A stretch of 64,000 nt of DNA from Kutzneria sp044547355. GTDB taxonomy: Bacteria > Actinomycetota > Actinomycetes > Mycobacteriales > Pseudonocardiaceae. This document shows, piece by piece, positions 34,067 to 42,104 of this stretch. Location: NCBI RefSeq assembly GCF_044547355.1, contig NZ_JBIUAG010000033.1, forward strand, positions 60,876 through 124,875, in the 5' to 3' direction. Position 1 is the first letter of the stretch, and each line of letters opens with the position of its first letter. The translations under genes and the position numbers were made by a program. The notes under the pieces were generated by a model. It was not told the DNA's origin. It made no database searches and saw nothing but the letters and a program-made list of their open reading frames with translations.

Positions 34067-34498
34067 TCAGTCGTCCGCGCCGGGCACGCGGCCGTTGTCC
34101 ACGTACTCGCGGACCTCGTCGGACATGATCGGGTTGCGCGGCAGCACCTTGCCCAGGTCGGAGTCCGGCCCGAACAGCTGCGACAGGTCGAGGCCCTGCG
34201 GCGCGTTGGCCGCCATCAGCTCCTGCTGCTGCTTGGTCACCTGCTGCCGGGCCGCGTTGAACGTCTCGGTGATGACGTTGGCCAGCTCCATCGGCGCCAT
34301 CTCGCGGTAGGCGTCGGTGGGGAACTTCAGCTCCACGATCTGGCCGTGCGCGCCCACCGTGACCGACACCGACTTGCGCTGCGATGCGGCCGTGCCGGTG
34401 ATCTCCGACATCCGCCGCTGGTACTCGGTGAGCTGCTCCAGCTGACGGTGGTAGTCGGACATCATCTGGTTGATGGCCTCGTCGTACGGCGACGACAT
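34067..34498 (-). CDS. YbaB/EbfC-family protein
   Basis: 143 residues. The layout is helix-strand-helix: a coiled N-terminal helix (DYHRQLEQLTEYQRRMSEI), a central basic/hydrophobic beta region (KSVSVTVGAHGQIVELKFPT) and a long C-terminal helix (ANVITETFNAARQQVTKQQQ). This is the tweezer-like YbaB/EbfC fold. Family members elsewhere bind DNA non-specifically, but copies embedded in actinomycete T7SS loci are common and may instead act as small chaperones or substrate adaptors. I use the ATG at 34498, which has a GAGGAG RBS. It sits 30 bp before the WXG-like repeat protein and 28 bp after the PPE-like gene. Confidence 0.85.
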   Translation of the reverse strand: MSSPYDEAINQMMSDYHRQLEQLTEYQRRMSEITGTAASQRKSVSVTVGAHGQIVELKFPTDAYREMAPMELANVITETFNAARQQVTKQQQELMAANAPQGLDLSQLFGPDSDLGKVLPRNPIMSDEVREYVDNGRVPGADD

Positions 34499-34526
34499 GG
34501 TCAGCTCCTCTCCTCGGTCGACACGG

Positions 34527-37500
34527 TCATCCCAGCACTCCCGGCAGGTCGGAGCTGCCCTTGTCCCACTGTTCGGACCGGCGGTCGAGCAGGTCGGCCG
34601 AGGTGCGCTCCGGCTCCGGCTCGCCCTCCTCGCCGTCCTCGGCCGCGGCCGGCTCCGGCTCGGGTTCCGGCTGCGGCTCCGGCATCGCCCCCGAGCTGCG
34701 GAACACGACCTCCTCGGCCGGCTGCCCGGGCGCGGTGACGACCTTCTCCGGCCGCCACGTGGACAGCTGCGGCCCGTCGGCCGGCGCCGGCACGCCCCGC
34801 AGGTCGCCCTGGGCCCACTTGTCGTTGTCCTCGACCGGGGCGTCGGTCTGGAGGTCGCGCTCGTCGTCCTTGCCGCCCCGGCCCAGCAGCCACGGCAGCA
34901 CCGCGACCGACGCCGCGCCGCCCGCGTCCCAGGCCGTGAAGTCCTCGACGGCATCCTCACCCTGCACCATTGCCACACGGTCAGGCGGCGTCACCGGTTC
35001 ATTCTGGACGGCATTGTGGTTGGTGCCACCCGGGATGCCGTGCTGCTGCTCGGTGAACCCGGATTCGGGGAATGCGCCGGCAGCCAGCAGCCGAGAGGCC
35101 TCGGACTTCTCGCCGCCCGGCGTGCCCGGCGGCACGGTCGGGACCACCGGCGGGACCACAATCGGCTCGGCCGGCTGCTGTTCCTGCACCGGAAGCACGG
35201 TCGCGTCCTCGGACAGCCCACCGGCTCCGCCCGGCGTGCCGACGCCGCCGGTGATCAGCCCGGACGGGTCGCCGCCGTTGTCGACCACGCCGCCCGGGAA
35301 CTCGATCGGGTTGAGCAGGCCGCTGGCGTCGGACTTGGGCGGCGGCGTGTTCTGGTTGCCCGCGCCACCCATGCCACCCATGCCCGGCGGCATCATCGGC
35401 ATCTGCTGGCCGGGAGCCGCGGGGGTGGTGGCGGTCGCCTCCTCGGCCGGCAGCACCGGGTTGTCGACCGAGGTGCCCTCCGGCTGGGTCACCGGCGTCT
35501 CGGCGTCGAAGACCGGGACCGACGGCATGCTGTCCAAACCGGACAGTCCGCCGGCTCCGCCCTCCGCGCCCGCGCCGCCGGACAGCAGCACCGACGGGTC
35601 GCCGAGGTTGTCCGCCAGGCCGCCGGGGAACGCCGTCGGGCTGAGCAGGCCGCTGGCGTCGGACTTGGGCGGCGGCGTGTTCTGGTTGCCCGCGCCACCC
35701 ATGCCACCCATGCCCGGCGGCATCATCGGCGAACCGGGCACGCCGCCGCCGGCCTGCTGCTGGCTGCCGCCCAGGCCCTCGGTGCTCAGGCCGCCGCTGC
35801 CCACGTCGCCGAGACCGTCGGGCCCGAGGCCGGACAGCGACGGGTCGCTGACGTCGGTGCTGCCGGGGAAACCGGCCACCGGCGGCAGGTCCGCCCCGGT
35901 GCCGCCGCCCGCGCCGCCACCGAGGTCGCTCAGGCCGTCCAGTCCGTCCAAACCGGACAGTCCGCCGCCGAGGCCGGACTGCGCGCCGGGGCCGCCGGTC
36001 AGCAGCCCGGACGGGTCGAAGGCGCCGTCACCGAGATCGCCCGGGAACGGGGTCGGGTTGAGCAGGCCGCTCGCGTCGGACTTGGGCGGCGGCGTGTTCT
36101 GGTTACCCGCGCCACCCATGCCACCCATGCCCGGCGGCATCATCGGCGCGCCGGAGCCCAGGTTCTGCTCGCCCAGGCCACCGTTCGCACCGCCGAGGCC
36201 GGTGTCGCTCAGACCAGGGAAGTCCTGCAAACCCGGGGCGTTGGACTCCAGGTTGCTGCCGAGATCGCCGAGGCCGCCGGCGCCGCCGTCACCGAGACCG
36301 TCCGCGCCGCCGCCGACCCCGCCCAGAGCGTCGCCCAGGCCCGGGAAGGCGCTGACCCCCGGCTTGTCCAGGCCGCTGGTGTCCAGGCCGCCGGTGTCGT
36401 TGAACAGGTCGGAGCTGTTGTCCAGGCCGCTGGTGCCCAGGTTGCTGTCCAGGCCGCTGTTGTTCAGGCCGCCGCTGGTGCCCAGGCCGGGGAAGCCGGT
36501 CACCGGCGGCGGCACGAAAGCCGACCCGCCGTCAGTGCCGCCCAGACCGCCGTCGGCGCCGCCGAGGCCGTCCGTGCCGCCGGGGAAATCGCTGACCGGG
36601 GGCGGCGAGAAGTTGCTCAGGTCGTTGGCGCCGCCGAGACCGTCGGCCCCGCCAAGGCCACTGTCCCCGCCCAGCCCGTCGCCACCGAGACCATCGCCGC
36701 CGAGACCGTCGGCGCCGCCGGGGAAATCGCTGACCGGGGGCGGGTTGAAGTCGCTGCCGCCGGTGCCACCGTCGCCGCCGAGACCGTCCCCACCGCTGCT
36801 GTCCGGCGGCGGGTTGAAGTCCGTCACCGGCGGCGGATTGAAGTCGCTGCCGCCCCCGCCGGAACCGTCGTCGCCGCCGGTTCCGCCGTCGCCGAACGGG
36901 TTGTTGCCGTCGCCGAAGGGGTTGTCCGGGGGAGGCGGCGGGGGAGGCGGTGCGTCGCCGGTGTCGTTGGGGCCGTTGGGATCGGTGGTGTTGGGCGGCG
37001 TGAAGCCGTCGTTGGTGACCTGGTAGTGGCTGGACAGGTTGGTGATGACGGTGCGCATGTCGCGGTTGAGCGCGTCCACGATCTGCTGGTCCTCGTGCAC
37101 CATCACCAGGCCGTCCTTGACCGGCACGCCGCGGGCGATCGCCTGCGAGGCGTACCAGTGGTCGATGGCGTGGATGGTGTTGATCGCCGTTTCCAGCCGC
37201 TGGCCGTTGGTGTAGATCTGGTTGGGGATCTCGTCGGCGGCCACGTCGCCGACCAGCACCTGCGCGTTGGCGTGGATGTTCTGGCTCAGCGCGTACATCA
37301 TCTGGTTGAACGCCCCGGCCGCCGCGCCCTTCCACGGCGCGTCGTCGCCGTAGGACAGCGCGTCGGCCTGGTCCTGAATGGACTTGGAGACCATCGCCAG
37401 CGTGTTCTTCACGTACTCCAGCGTGTTGGCCGCCGTGTACAGCGTCGACGGATCGGACAGCCCGCTGTTGCTGTTGCTGCCGTAGTAGCCGACGATCGCG

Positions 37501-37586
37501 GTCATGATCTTGTGCCAGTCCCACTGCGTGAAATCGTCAGGCGTCCCCTCGCCGGGGTTGTTGTTGTCCGGGTTCGGATCGGCCAT
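34527..37586 (-). CDS. PPE-like T7SS substrate with long Gly/Pro/Leu-rich tail
   Basis: 1019 residues. The N-terminal about 200 residues are all-helical, with Trp/Gly in the turn (DAPWKGAAAGAFNQ), like the helical front of PPE/EspB-type substrates. From about residue 205 the chain is low complexity: PPPPPPPP, DNPFGDGNNPFGDG, SDFNPPPVSDFPGG and GLGGDGLGGD units. Three copies of PPGMGGMGGAGNQNTPPPKS follow, then an acidic Pro/Glu C-terminus (PEPQPEPEPEP). It is probably secreted or surface-located. The RBS is GGAAGAGAG. The extreme composition means the exact length should be confirmed in a second assembly. Confidence 0.8.
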   Translation of the reverse strand: MADPNPDNNNPGEGTPDDFTQWDWHKIMTAIVGYYGSNSNSGLSDPSTLYTAANTLEYVKNTLAMVSKSIQDQADALSYGDDAPWKGAAAGAFNQMMYALSQNIHANAQVLVGDVAADEIPNQIYTNGQRLETAINTIHAIDHWYASQAIARGVPVKDGLVMVHEDQQIVDALNRDMRTVITNLSSHYQVTNDGFTPPNTTDPNGPNDTGDAPPPPPPPPDNPFGDGNNPFGDGGTGGDDGSGGGGSDFNPPPVTDFNPPPDSSGGDGLGGDGGTGGSDFNPPPVSDFPGGADGLGGDGLGGDGLGGDSGLGGADGLGGANDLSNFSPPPVSDFPGGTDGLGGADGGLGGTDGGSAFVPPPVTGFPGLGTSGGLNNSGLDSNLGTSGLDNSSDLFNDTGGLDTSGLDKPGVSAFPGLGDALGGVGGGADGLGDGGAGGLGDLGSNLESNAPGLQDFPGLSDTGLGGANGGLGEQNLGSGAPMMPPGMGGMGGAGNQNTPPPKSDASGLLNPTPFPGDLGDGAFDPSGLLTGGPGAQSGLGGGLSGLDGLDGLSDLGGGAGGGTGADLPPVAGFPGSTDVSDPSLSGLGPDGLGDVGSGGLSTEGLGGSQQQAGGGVPGSPMMPPGMGGMGGAGNQNTPPPKSDASGLLSPTAFPGGLADNLGDPSVLLSGGAGAEGGAGGLSGLDSMPSVPVFDAETPVTQPEGTSVDNPVLPAEEATATTPAAPGQQMPMMPPGMGGMGGAGNQNTPPPKSDASGLLNPIEFPGGVVDNGGDPSGLITGGVGTPGGAGGLSEDATVLPVQEQQPAEPIVVPPVVPTVPPGTPGGEKSEASRLLAAGAFPESGFTEQQHGIPGGTNHNAVQNEPVTPPDRVAMVQGEDAVEDFTAWDAGGAASVAVLPWLLGRGGKDDERDLQTDAPVEDNDKWAQGDLRGVPAPADGPQLSTWRPEKVVTAPGQPAEEVVFRSSGAMPEPQPEPEPEPAAAEDGEEGEPEPERTSADLLDRRSEQWDKGSSDLPGVLG
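35313..35400 (-). repeat. 88-bp dispersed in-frame repeat, copy 1
   Basis: Identical to 35643-35730, with a third copy at 36060-36147 carrying two changes. All three encode the PPGMGGMGGAGNQNTPPPKS block of the PPE-like protein. Spacings are 330 and 417 bp. Confidence 0.92.
35643..35730 (-). repeat. 88-bp dispersed in-frame repeat, copy 2
   Basis: Second copy, identical to 35313-35400. The spacers between copies are diverged, so the block itself is under homogenisation or strong constraint. Confidence 0.92.
36060..36147 (-). repeat. 88-bp dispersed in-frame repeat, copy 3
   Basis: Third copy, with two single-base differences (CTCGCGTC against CTGGCGTC, and GGTTACCCG against GGTTGCCCG). Confidence 0.9.
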
Positions 37587-37631
37587 CTCTCTTCCACTTC
37601 ACTCGATCTGCGCGGGGGACGCCGGCACAGC

Positions 37632-37662
37632 CGGCCGTCCGTCCACTTCGGACGGACGGCCG
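37632..37662. terminator. 13-bp perfect hairpin inside the T7SS operon
   Basis: Arms 37632-37644 and 37650-37662 pair perfectly around a 5-nt loop. It lies in the 90-bp gap after the stop of the 189-residue gene and before the PPE-like gene, with no T-tract. It is likely a partial terminator or mRNA-stabilising stem giving higher levels of the upstream small proteins. The loop region contains one copy of the GTCC-N5-GGAC motif described in the findings. Confidence 0.65.
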
Positions 37663-37676
37663 ACAGCCGGTCGGCA

Positions 37677-38246
37677 CTACGACGTGGAACCGTCGCCGAA
37701 CTTGGAACCGGCCGAGCCGACCGCGGTGATGTCGCTGGGCACGTCGCCCATGGCTCGCGACAGCTGCTGGCTGGTCAGCTTGTTCAGGTCGTCGATGTTC
37801 TCGTAGTCCCTGGCCAGCTTCAGCACCGCGTCATGGGTGTCGGTGACCGTCTTGACGCACTTCTTCAGCACCTGCTCGTAGCCGGCCTGGAGCATGCCAT
37901 CGCCGGAGTCACCGGTGATCATGGTCCGCATGACGTGACCGGTGTTGAAGTCGCCGGCGGCGATCTTCGGCATGCCCTGCACCAGCTGCAGCGCCTGCTG
38001 CAACGGGGTGAGCAGGGTGCCCAGGTTGTCCGCGAACACCTTCATCGACGGCGTGTGCACCGTCGTGTCGCCGTTGCCGCTGCCGTCGTGGTTGCCCGGC
38101 ACGTCCGGCGGGGTCAGCGACGGCGCGCCGTTCGGCGTGGAGGGCCCGCCACCGGTGACCGGGGGAACGCTGTTCGGATCCCAGTCGGTGATGTTGGGCT
38201 TCGGCGGCGGCGGCGGGGGCGGCGGGTTGTTGTTCTCTCCGTACAT
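37677..38246 (-). CDS. T7SS helical-hairpin protein with Pro-rich N-terminus
   Basis: 189 residues. It starts with NNNPPPPPPPPK and a Gly/Pro linker (about 1-65), followed by an all-helical region (MKVFADNLGTLLTPLQQALQ, GMLQAGYEQVLKKCVKTVTD). The helical part is WXG100-like in size and heptad pattern but has no W-x-G turn. It is preceded by a GGAGG RBS and lies 13 bp after the second small WXG-like gene, so it is probably the third member of a small secreted set. Its function beyond T7SS membership cannot be read. Confidence 0.7.
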   Translation of the reverse strand: MYGENNNPPPPPPPPKPNITDWDPNSVPPVTGGGPSTPNGAPSLTPPDVPGNHDGSGNGDTTVHTPSMKVFADNLGTLLTPLQQALQLVQGMPKIAAGDFNTGHVMRTMITGDSGDGMLQAGYEQVLKKCVKTVTDTHDAVLKLARDYENIDDLNKLTSQQLSRAMGDVPSDITAVGSAGSKFGDGSTS

Positions 38247-38259
38247 TGTGGACCTCCGG

Positions 38260-38547
38260 TCAGGACCAGGTCGCCGTGCCCCGGCGCTCGCCCTCGACGA
38301 TCAGCTCGTGGATGTGCGTCAGGTCGGTCTGCGCCTTGGTCAGCTTCTGGATCATGTCCTCGTGCGCCTGGTTGTAGTGCTGCTGCACGACCAGGAACTG
38401 GTCCTTGGTGGCGCCGTCGGTGTCGGCCAGGCGGGAGTTGATCGTGTTGATCAGGCTCTCGCCGACCTGGGTCAGCTCCTGGGAGATGCGCTGGAACTCG
38501 GACGCGATCTGCGGCGTGACGTCCAGCTGCATGGAGTAGTCGGCCAT
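38260..38547 (-). CDS. WXG100-superfamily protein lacking the WXG turn
   Basis: 95 residues, the length and two-helix heptad pattern of Esx proteins: ASEFQRISQELTQVGESLIN, then LADTDGATKDQF at the turn (residues 40-51), then VVQQHYNQAHEDMIQKLTKA. The turn has no Trp, as in many partners of a canonical WXG protein. It lies 42 bp after the canonical WXG100 gene and is probably its heterodimer partner. I see no clear YxxxD/E export motif in its tail, which ends RGTATWS. Confidence 0.82.
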   Translation of the reverse strand: MADYSMQLDVTPQIASEFQRISQELTQVGESLINTINSRLADTDGATKDQFLVVQQHYNQAHEDMIQKLTKAQTDLTHIHELIVEGERRGTATWS

Positions 38548-38589
38548 TGTCTTCTCTCTTTCGGTTCAGTCAGGAAGGGGGACGTCAGG

Positions 38590-38910
38590 TCACAGACCGG
38601 GCAGACCCATGGCGCCACCGGTGTTGCGGGCCACCGTGTTGATGTTGTCGTTGGTGGCGCTGAACATGCCGTGCGTGCTGACCATCTTCTCGTGCATCTC
38701 GCGCAGGGTGCCCAGCACCTTGTTGGCGCCTTCCTGGAAGTTCTGCATCGCGTCCTGGAACAGCATGGCCGCCTCGCCCTTCCAGGCCGAGGCCAGCGAG
38801 TCGCACTCGGACACGACGTTGTTCAGGTCGGACTGCACCGAGTCGATGGCCTCCTGCTGGCCCGACGCGGTGCCCATGAGCCCCTGGAGGTCAATCTGGG
38901 AAATCGCCAT
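38590..38910 (-). CDS. WXG100 family protein (EsxA/EsxB-like)
   Basis: 106 residues. It has a canonical helix-turn-helix with the turn motif Trp43-Lys44-Gly45 (SLASAWKGEAAMLFQDAMQN) and flanking amphipathic helices, the hallmark of small T7SS substrates. It has a strong GAGGAG RBS and is the first small-substrate gene after the EccA-like ATPase. The C-terminus is Gly-rich (RNTGGAMGLPGL). Together with the following gene it probably forms the secreted dimer needed for transport of larger substrates. Confidence 0.92.
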   Translation of the reverse strand: MAISQIDLQGLMGTASGQQEAIDSVQSDLNNVVSECDSLASAWKGEAAMLFQDAMQNFQEGANKVLGTLREMHEKMVSTHGMFSATNDNINTVARNTGGAMGLPGL

Positions 38911-38978
38911 CGGCTTCGCTCCTCACAGCTGGTGGTGCACTGGGTCACCACGTTGGTTTGTTCGGCCCCGGTCCGGCC

Positions 38979-41900
38979 TCACGCCGGCACCGGCACCGCC
39001 TTTCGTTCCTCGACCGACGGTGTGACACCGTCGAGGTCGGCCGTGGCGACCGTCCTTGAGGCAGCCCCCGCCGCGACCGCCGCGGCGAACGCCCGCGTCT
39101 CCCGCACGCCGCCGGCCGTCAATCCGGCCGTCAGCGCCGCGAGGACGCCTTCCCCCGCCTGCCAACCGTTCTCGGTCCACCAACGGACGACGAGTTCGGC
39201 CCGTTCGGCCGGCGAGTAGTCGGTGAAGCGCAGGTGCTCGGCGAAACGACCGGCCAACCCGGTCCGCCCCAGCAACGCGCCGATCAGTTTCTGCTGCCCG
39301 GTGAGCAGCAGCACGGTGTCCGCGGGGGCGGCGGTCAGGATCTCCCGCACCGCGCCCACCACGCGTCCCTTCTCCGTGTCCGACCGCTGGAGGAACGGCT
39401 GGTCGATGTCGACCAGCAGCGCCCCGCCCGCGGCCTCCGCGAGCGCGGCCCGCACCCGCACCTCGGCCTGCCCGTCGAACCGGCACGGCAGCTCGGACAG
39501 CGCCAGTTCCACCACCGCGCCCGAGGCCACCAGCCCGAGTTCGGCCAGCGAGCGCAGGAAAAGCCGGGCCACCGTGCGCCGGCCGCTGCCGAGCGGGCCG
39601 TCGAACACCAGGTTGGCCAGCCCGCCCAGCGGCTGCCGCCGCCGGTGCAGGGCCAGCACGCCGGACAGCCGGGCCAGCAGCGCCTCCCGGACCGCCGTCT
39701 GACCGACCAAAGTGGACAGTCGGCGGGCGCTCGGCCCCGGCGGCAGGTTGTCCTCGGGCGTGTCCGAGCCGTCGTCACCCTCGGCCAGCGGCACGTCGCT
39801 GACGGCGAAGCGGGACAGCTCGTTGTCCGCGCCGCCGGTCATCGCCAACCGGGAGGCCTGGGTGGAGATCATCGACTCGAACAGCTGCCGCGCCACGCGG
39901 CCGTTGCCGAAGGTCTTGCCCTTGGGCGTCTTGTCGAAGAACCGGTGCAGCGCGTTGAGCACGTCGTCGTCGAGCTCGTAGTAGTGCTTGGCCGCCATCC
40001 CGCGCACGATCGTGACCAGCTCGTCGACCGTGTAGTTGGGGAATTCCACGGTCTTGGTGAACCGGGAGGCCATACCGGGGTTGGAGGCCAGGAACTGCTC
40101 CATCTGGTCGGTGTAGCCGGCCACGATGACCACGATGTCGGACCGGTGGTCCTCCATCAGCTTCATCACCGTGTCCACGGCCTCCTGGCCGAAGTCCGGC
40201 CCGGAGCCGCCGGACTGGCTGGTCAGCGTGTACGCCTCGTCGATGAACAGCACGCCGCCCAGGGCCTTCTCGAACACCTCGGTGGTCTTGATCGCGGTGG
40301 CGCCGATGTACTGGGCGACCAGATCGGCCCGCGCCACCTCGATCATGTGGCCCTGGCGCAGGATTCCCAGCTCCGCCAACACCGAGCCGTAGAGCCGGGC
40401 CACCGTCGTCTTACCGGTGCCGGGCGGGCCGGCGAACACCAGGTGGCGGCTCAGCGACGGCATCGGCAGGCCCATCTGCTCACGCCGCTGGGCCATCCGG
40501 TTCAGGTTGATCAGGCCGGTGACCTCGGCCTTCACCGAGTCCAGGCCGACCAGGCTGTGCAGCTCGGCCAGCGGGCCGTCGCCACGGTGCTGGGCCTGGT
40601 CCTCGGCCTCGGGCTGCTCGGCCGCCGAGGCCTCGGCGGCGGCGGCCGGCGCGCTCGCGACCGGCGTCGGCGCGGGGGCCGGCGGGGCGCTGGGCACGCC
40701 GCCGTCGTTGTCGAAGATCTCGCAGGAGTCCACTTCGGACGTTGCGCTGCCCTGGACGTCGATGCCCGGCCCGGAGTTGTGGTGCACACGGCAGCGGGTC
40801 GCCCGCAGCGCCCCGCCGTCGGCGACGACGATGCCGGCCCCGCGCACCTCGGCGACCTCGGACGCCTCCAGGGTCAGCAGGGTGCCGGAGCCGATCTCGA
40901 TCGGGCAGCCCTGCGCCGCCGCCGAGCTCACGGTCGCCCGCGCCTGGCCGGTCAGAAGCAGGCCGGCGCCGGAGCCGGTGCGCACCCGCAGCTCGTCGAT
41001 CCGCGCGGTCGTGGAGCCCTCCAGCGCCACCGCGACGCCGGCGGTCAGCTCGACGACCGCGCGGCGCAGATCGATGACGGAGTCGACGACCCGCACTCCC
41101 CCGGTGACCGAAAGCCCGTCGACACGCGGCTTTCCGCCGCCGCTGACCAGCACGGCGGACTGCTCGGCCTTGGTGACGGTGAGCTTCGTGACGGTCGGGT
41201 CGGCCGAGCCGTCCACGAGCAGGCCGATCGGGCTCTCCGCGATGGCGCAGTCCTCGATCACCGGCGACGCGCCGCCGGTCACGTGCACGCCCTGCCGGGC
41301 GGCGCCGGTGAACGTGCAGCCCCGCAGCGTCGGCTTGGCCCCGTTGGCCACATGGACCGACTGGCCACCGGATCCGGTGAACACGCAGTCGGTCAGGCTG
41401 ACCACGCCGGTGCTGGTCAGGTAGGCGTCCAGGCTGGCGCTCTCGCTGATGGCCACCCGGACCAGCTCGGCCCGGCCCTCCTGCTCGATCACCACCGCCG
41501 GCTTGCCGCTGCCGACGATCTTCGTGTCGACCACCTGGCCGACGCCGGATCCGTTGACGCACAGGCCGTTGCCCTTGACGTGGTCGAAGACGCAGCCGCG
41601 GACCTGGACCCGGCCCTGCTCGGCCACCACCATCGCCGACGAGCCGACCTCGGCGACCACCGTCTCCTCGACCGAGCTGTGGCCGACCGAGGTGATCACG
41701 ATGCCGGCCCCGGTCGGGTTCTGCACCCGGCACTGGCGCATGGCCAGCACGCCGGTCTGACGGGCCAGCACCGCCGTCCACGCCGCGCCGCCGACGCGGC
41801 AGTTGTCCAGCGCCGCCTCGCCGTTGCGCACGTCCAGCACCGGCAGCTCGGCGTCGTCGCCGGTGATGTCCAAACCGGACAGTTGCACCGCGCCGCCGGC

Positions 41901-42104
41901 GACCACCAGCGTGCTGCCCGTGGTCGCGTGCAGCCGGACCGTGCCGGGGCCGTCCTGGGCGGTGATCGTCACCACGCCGGTGATGGCCAGCGACTCGTCG
42001 TACCGGCCGGACGCCACGGTGATCACCGAGCCGTCGGTGGCCTTGGACAGCGCGTCGGCGATGGTGCGGAAGCTGCCCGGCACCTCAAGGACCTGGCGGG
42101 TCAT
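38979..42104 (-). CDS. eccA: EccA-like T7SS AAA ATPase with N-terminal parallel beta-helix
   Basis: About 1041 residues. Residues 1 to about 470 are right-handed beta-helix repeats of about 22 residues (VVAGGAVQLSGLDITGDDAE and many similar rungs). An Ala/Pro/Glu linker follows. The CbxX/CfqX-type AAA domain has Walker A GPPGTGKTT (Lys565), Walker B GVLFIDEAYTL and a FTKTVEFPNY-type second region. A second AAA domain near residue 838 has a degenerate Walker A (GPLGSGRRT, no Lys) but keeps LLVDIDQPFL. Mycobacterial EccA instead has a TPR front end. EccA proteins use ATP to handle substrates in the cytosol. The ATG at 42104 overlaps the upstream stop (ATGA, 42101-42104). Confidence 0.85.
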   Translation of the reverse strand: MTRQVLEVPGSFRTIADALSKATDGSVITVASGRYDESLAITGVVTITAQDGPGTVRLHATTGSTLVVAGGAVQLSGLDITGDDAELPVLDVRNGEAALDNCRVGGAAWTAVLARQTGVLAMRQCRVQNPTGAGIVITSVGHSSVEETVVAEVGSSAMVVAEQGRVQVRGCVFDHVKGNGLCVNGSGVGQVVDTKIVGSGKPAVVIEQEGRAELVRVAISESASLDAYLTSTGVVSLTDCVFTGSGGQSVHVANGAKPTLRGCTFTGAARQGVHVTGGASPVIEDCAIAESPIGLLVDGSADPTVTKLTVTKAEQSAVLVSGGGKPRVDGLSVTGGVRVVDSVIDLRRAVVELTAGVAVALEGSTTARIDELRVRTGSGAGLLLTGQARATVSSAAAQGCPIEIGSGTLLTLEASEVAEVRGAGIVVADGGALRATRCRVHHNSGPGIDVQGSATSEVDSCEIFDNDGGVPSAPPAPAPTPVASAPAAAAEASAAEQPEAEDQAQHRGDGPLAELHSLVGLDSVKAEVTGLINLNRMAQRREQMGLPMPSLSRHLVFAGPPGTGKTTVARLYGSVLAELGILRQGHMIEVARADLVAQYIGATAIKTTEVFEKALGGVLFIDEAYTLTSQSGGSGPDFGQEAVDTVMKLMEDHRSDIVVIVAGYTDQMEQFLASNPGMASRFTKTVEFPNYTVDELVTIVRGMAAKHYYELDDDVLNALHRFFDKTPKGKTFGNGRVARQLFESMISTQASRLAMTGGADNELSRFAVSDVPLAEGDDGSDTPEDNLPPGPSARRLSTLVGQTAVREALLARLSGVLALHRRRQPLGGLANLVFDGPLGSGRRTVARLFLRSLAELGLVASGAVVELALSELPCRFDGQAEVRVRAALAEAAGGALLVDIDQPFLQRSDTEKGRVVGAVREILTAAPADTVLLLTGQQKLIGALLGRTGLAGRFAEHLRFTDYSPAERAELVVRWWTENGWQAGEGVLAALTAGLTAGGVRETRAFAAAVAAGAASRTVATADLDGVTPSVEERKAVPVPA

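Noticed and set aside
38260..38547. Classical WXG motif in the 95-residue Esx protein
   Set aside because: The turn reads LADTDGA with no Trp, so it is kept as a WXG100-superfamily partner but not called a canonical WXG protein.
38548..38589. Possible separate small gene between the WXG pair
   Set aside because: Only 42 bp with a GA-rich RBS; no frame.
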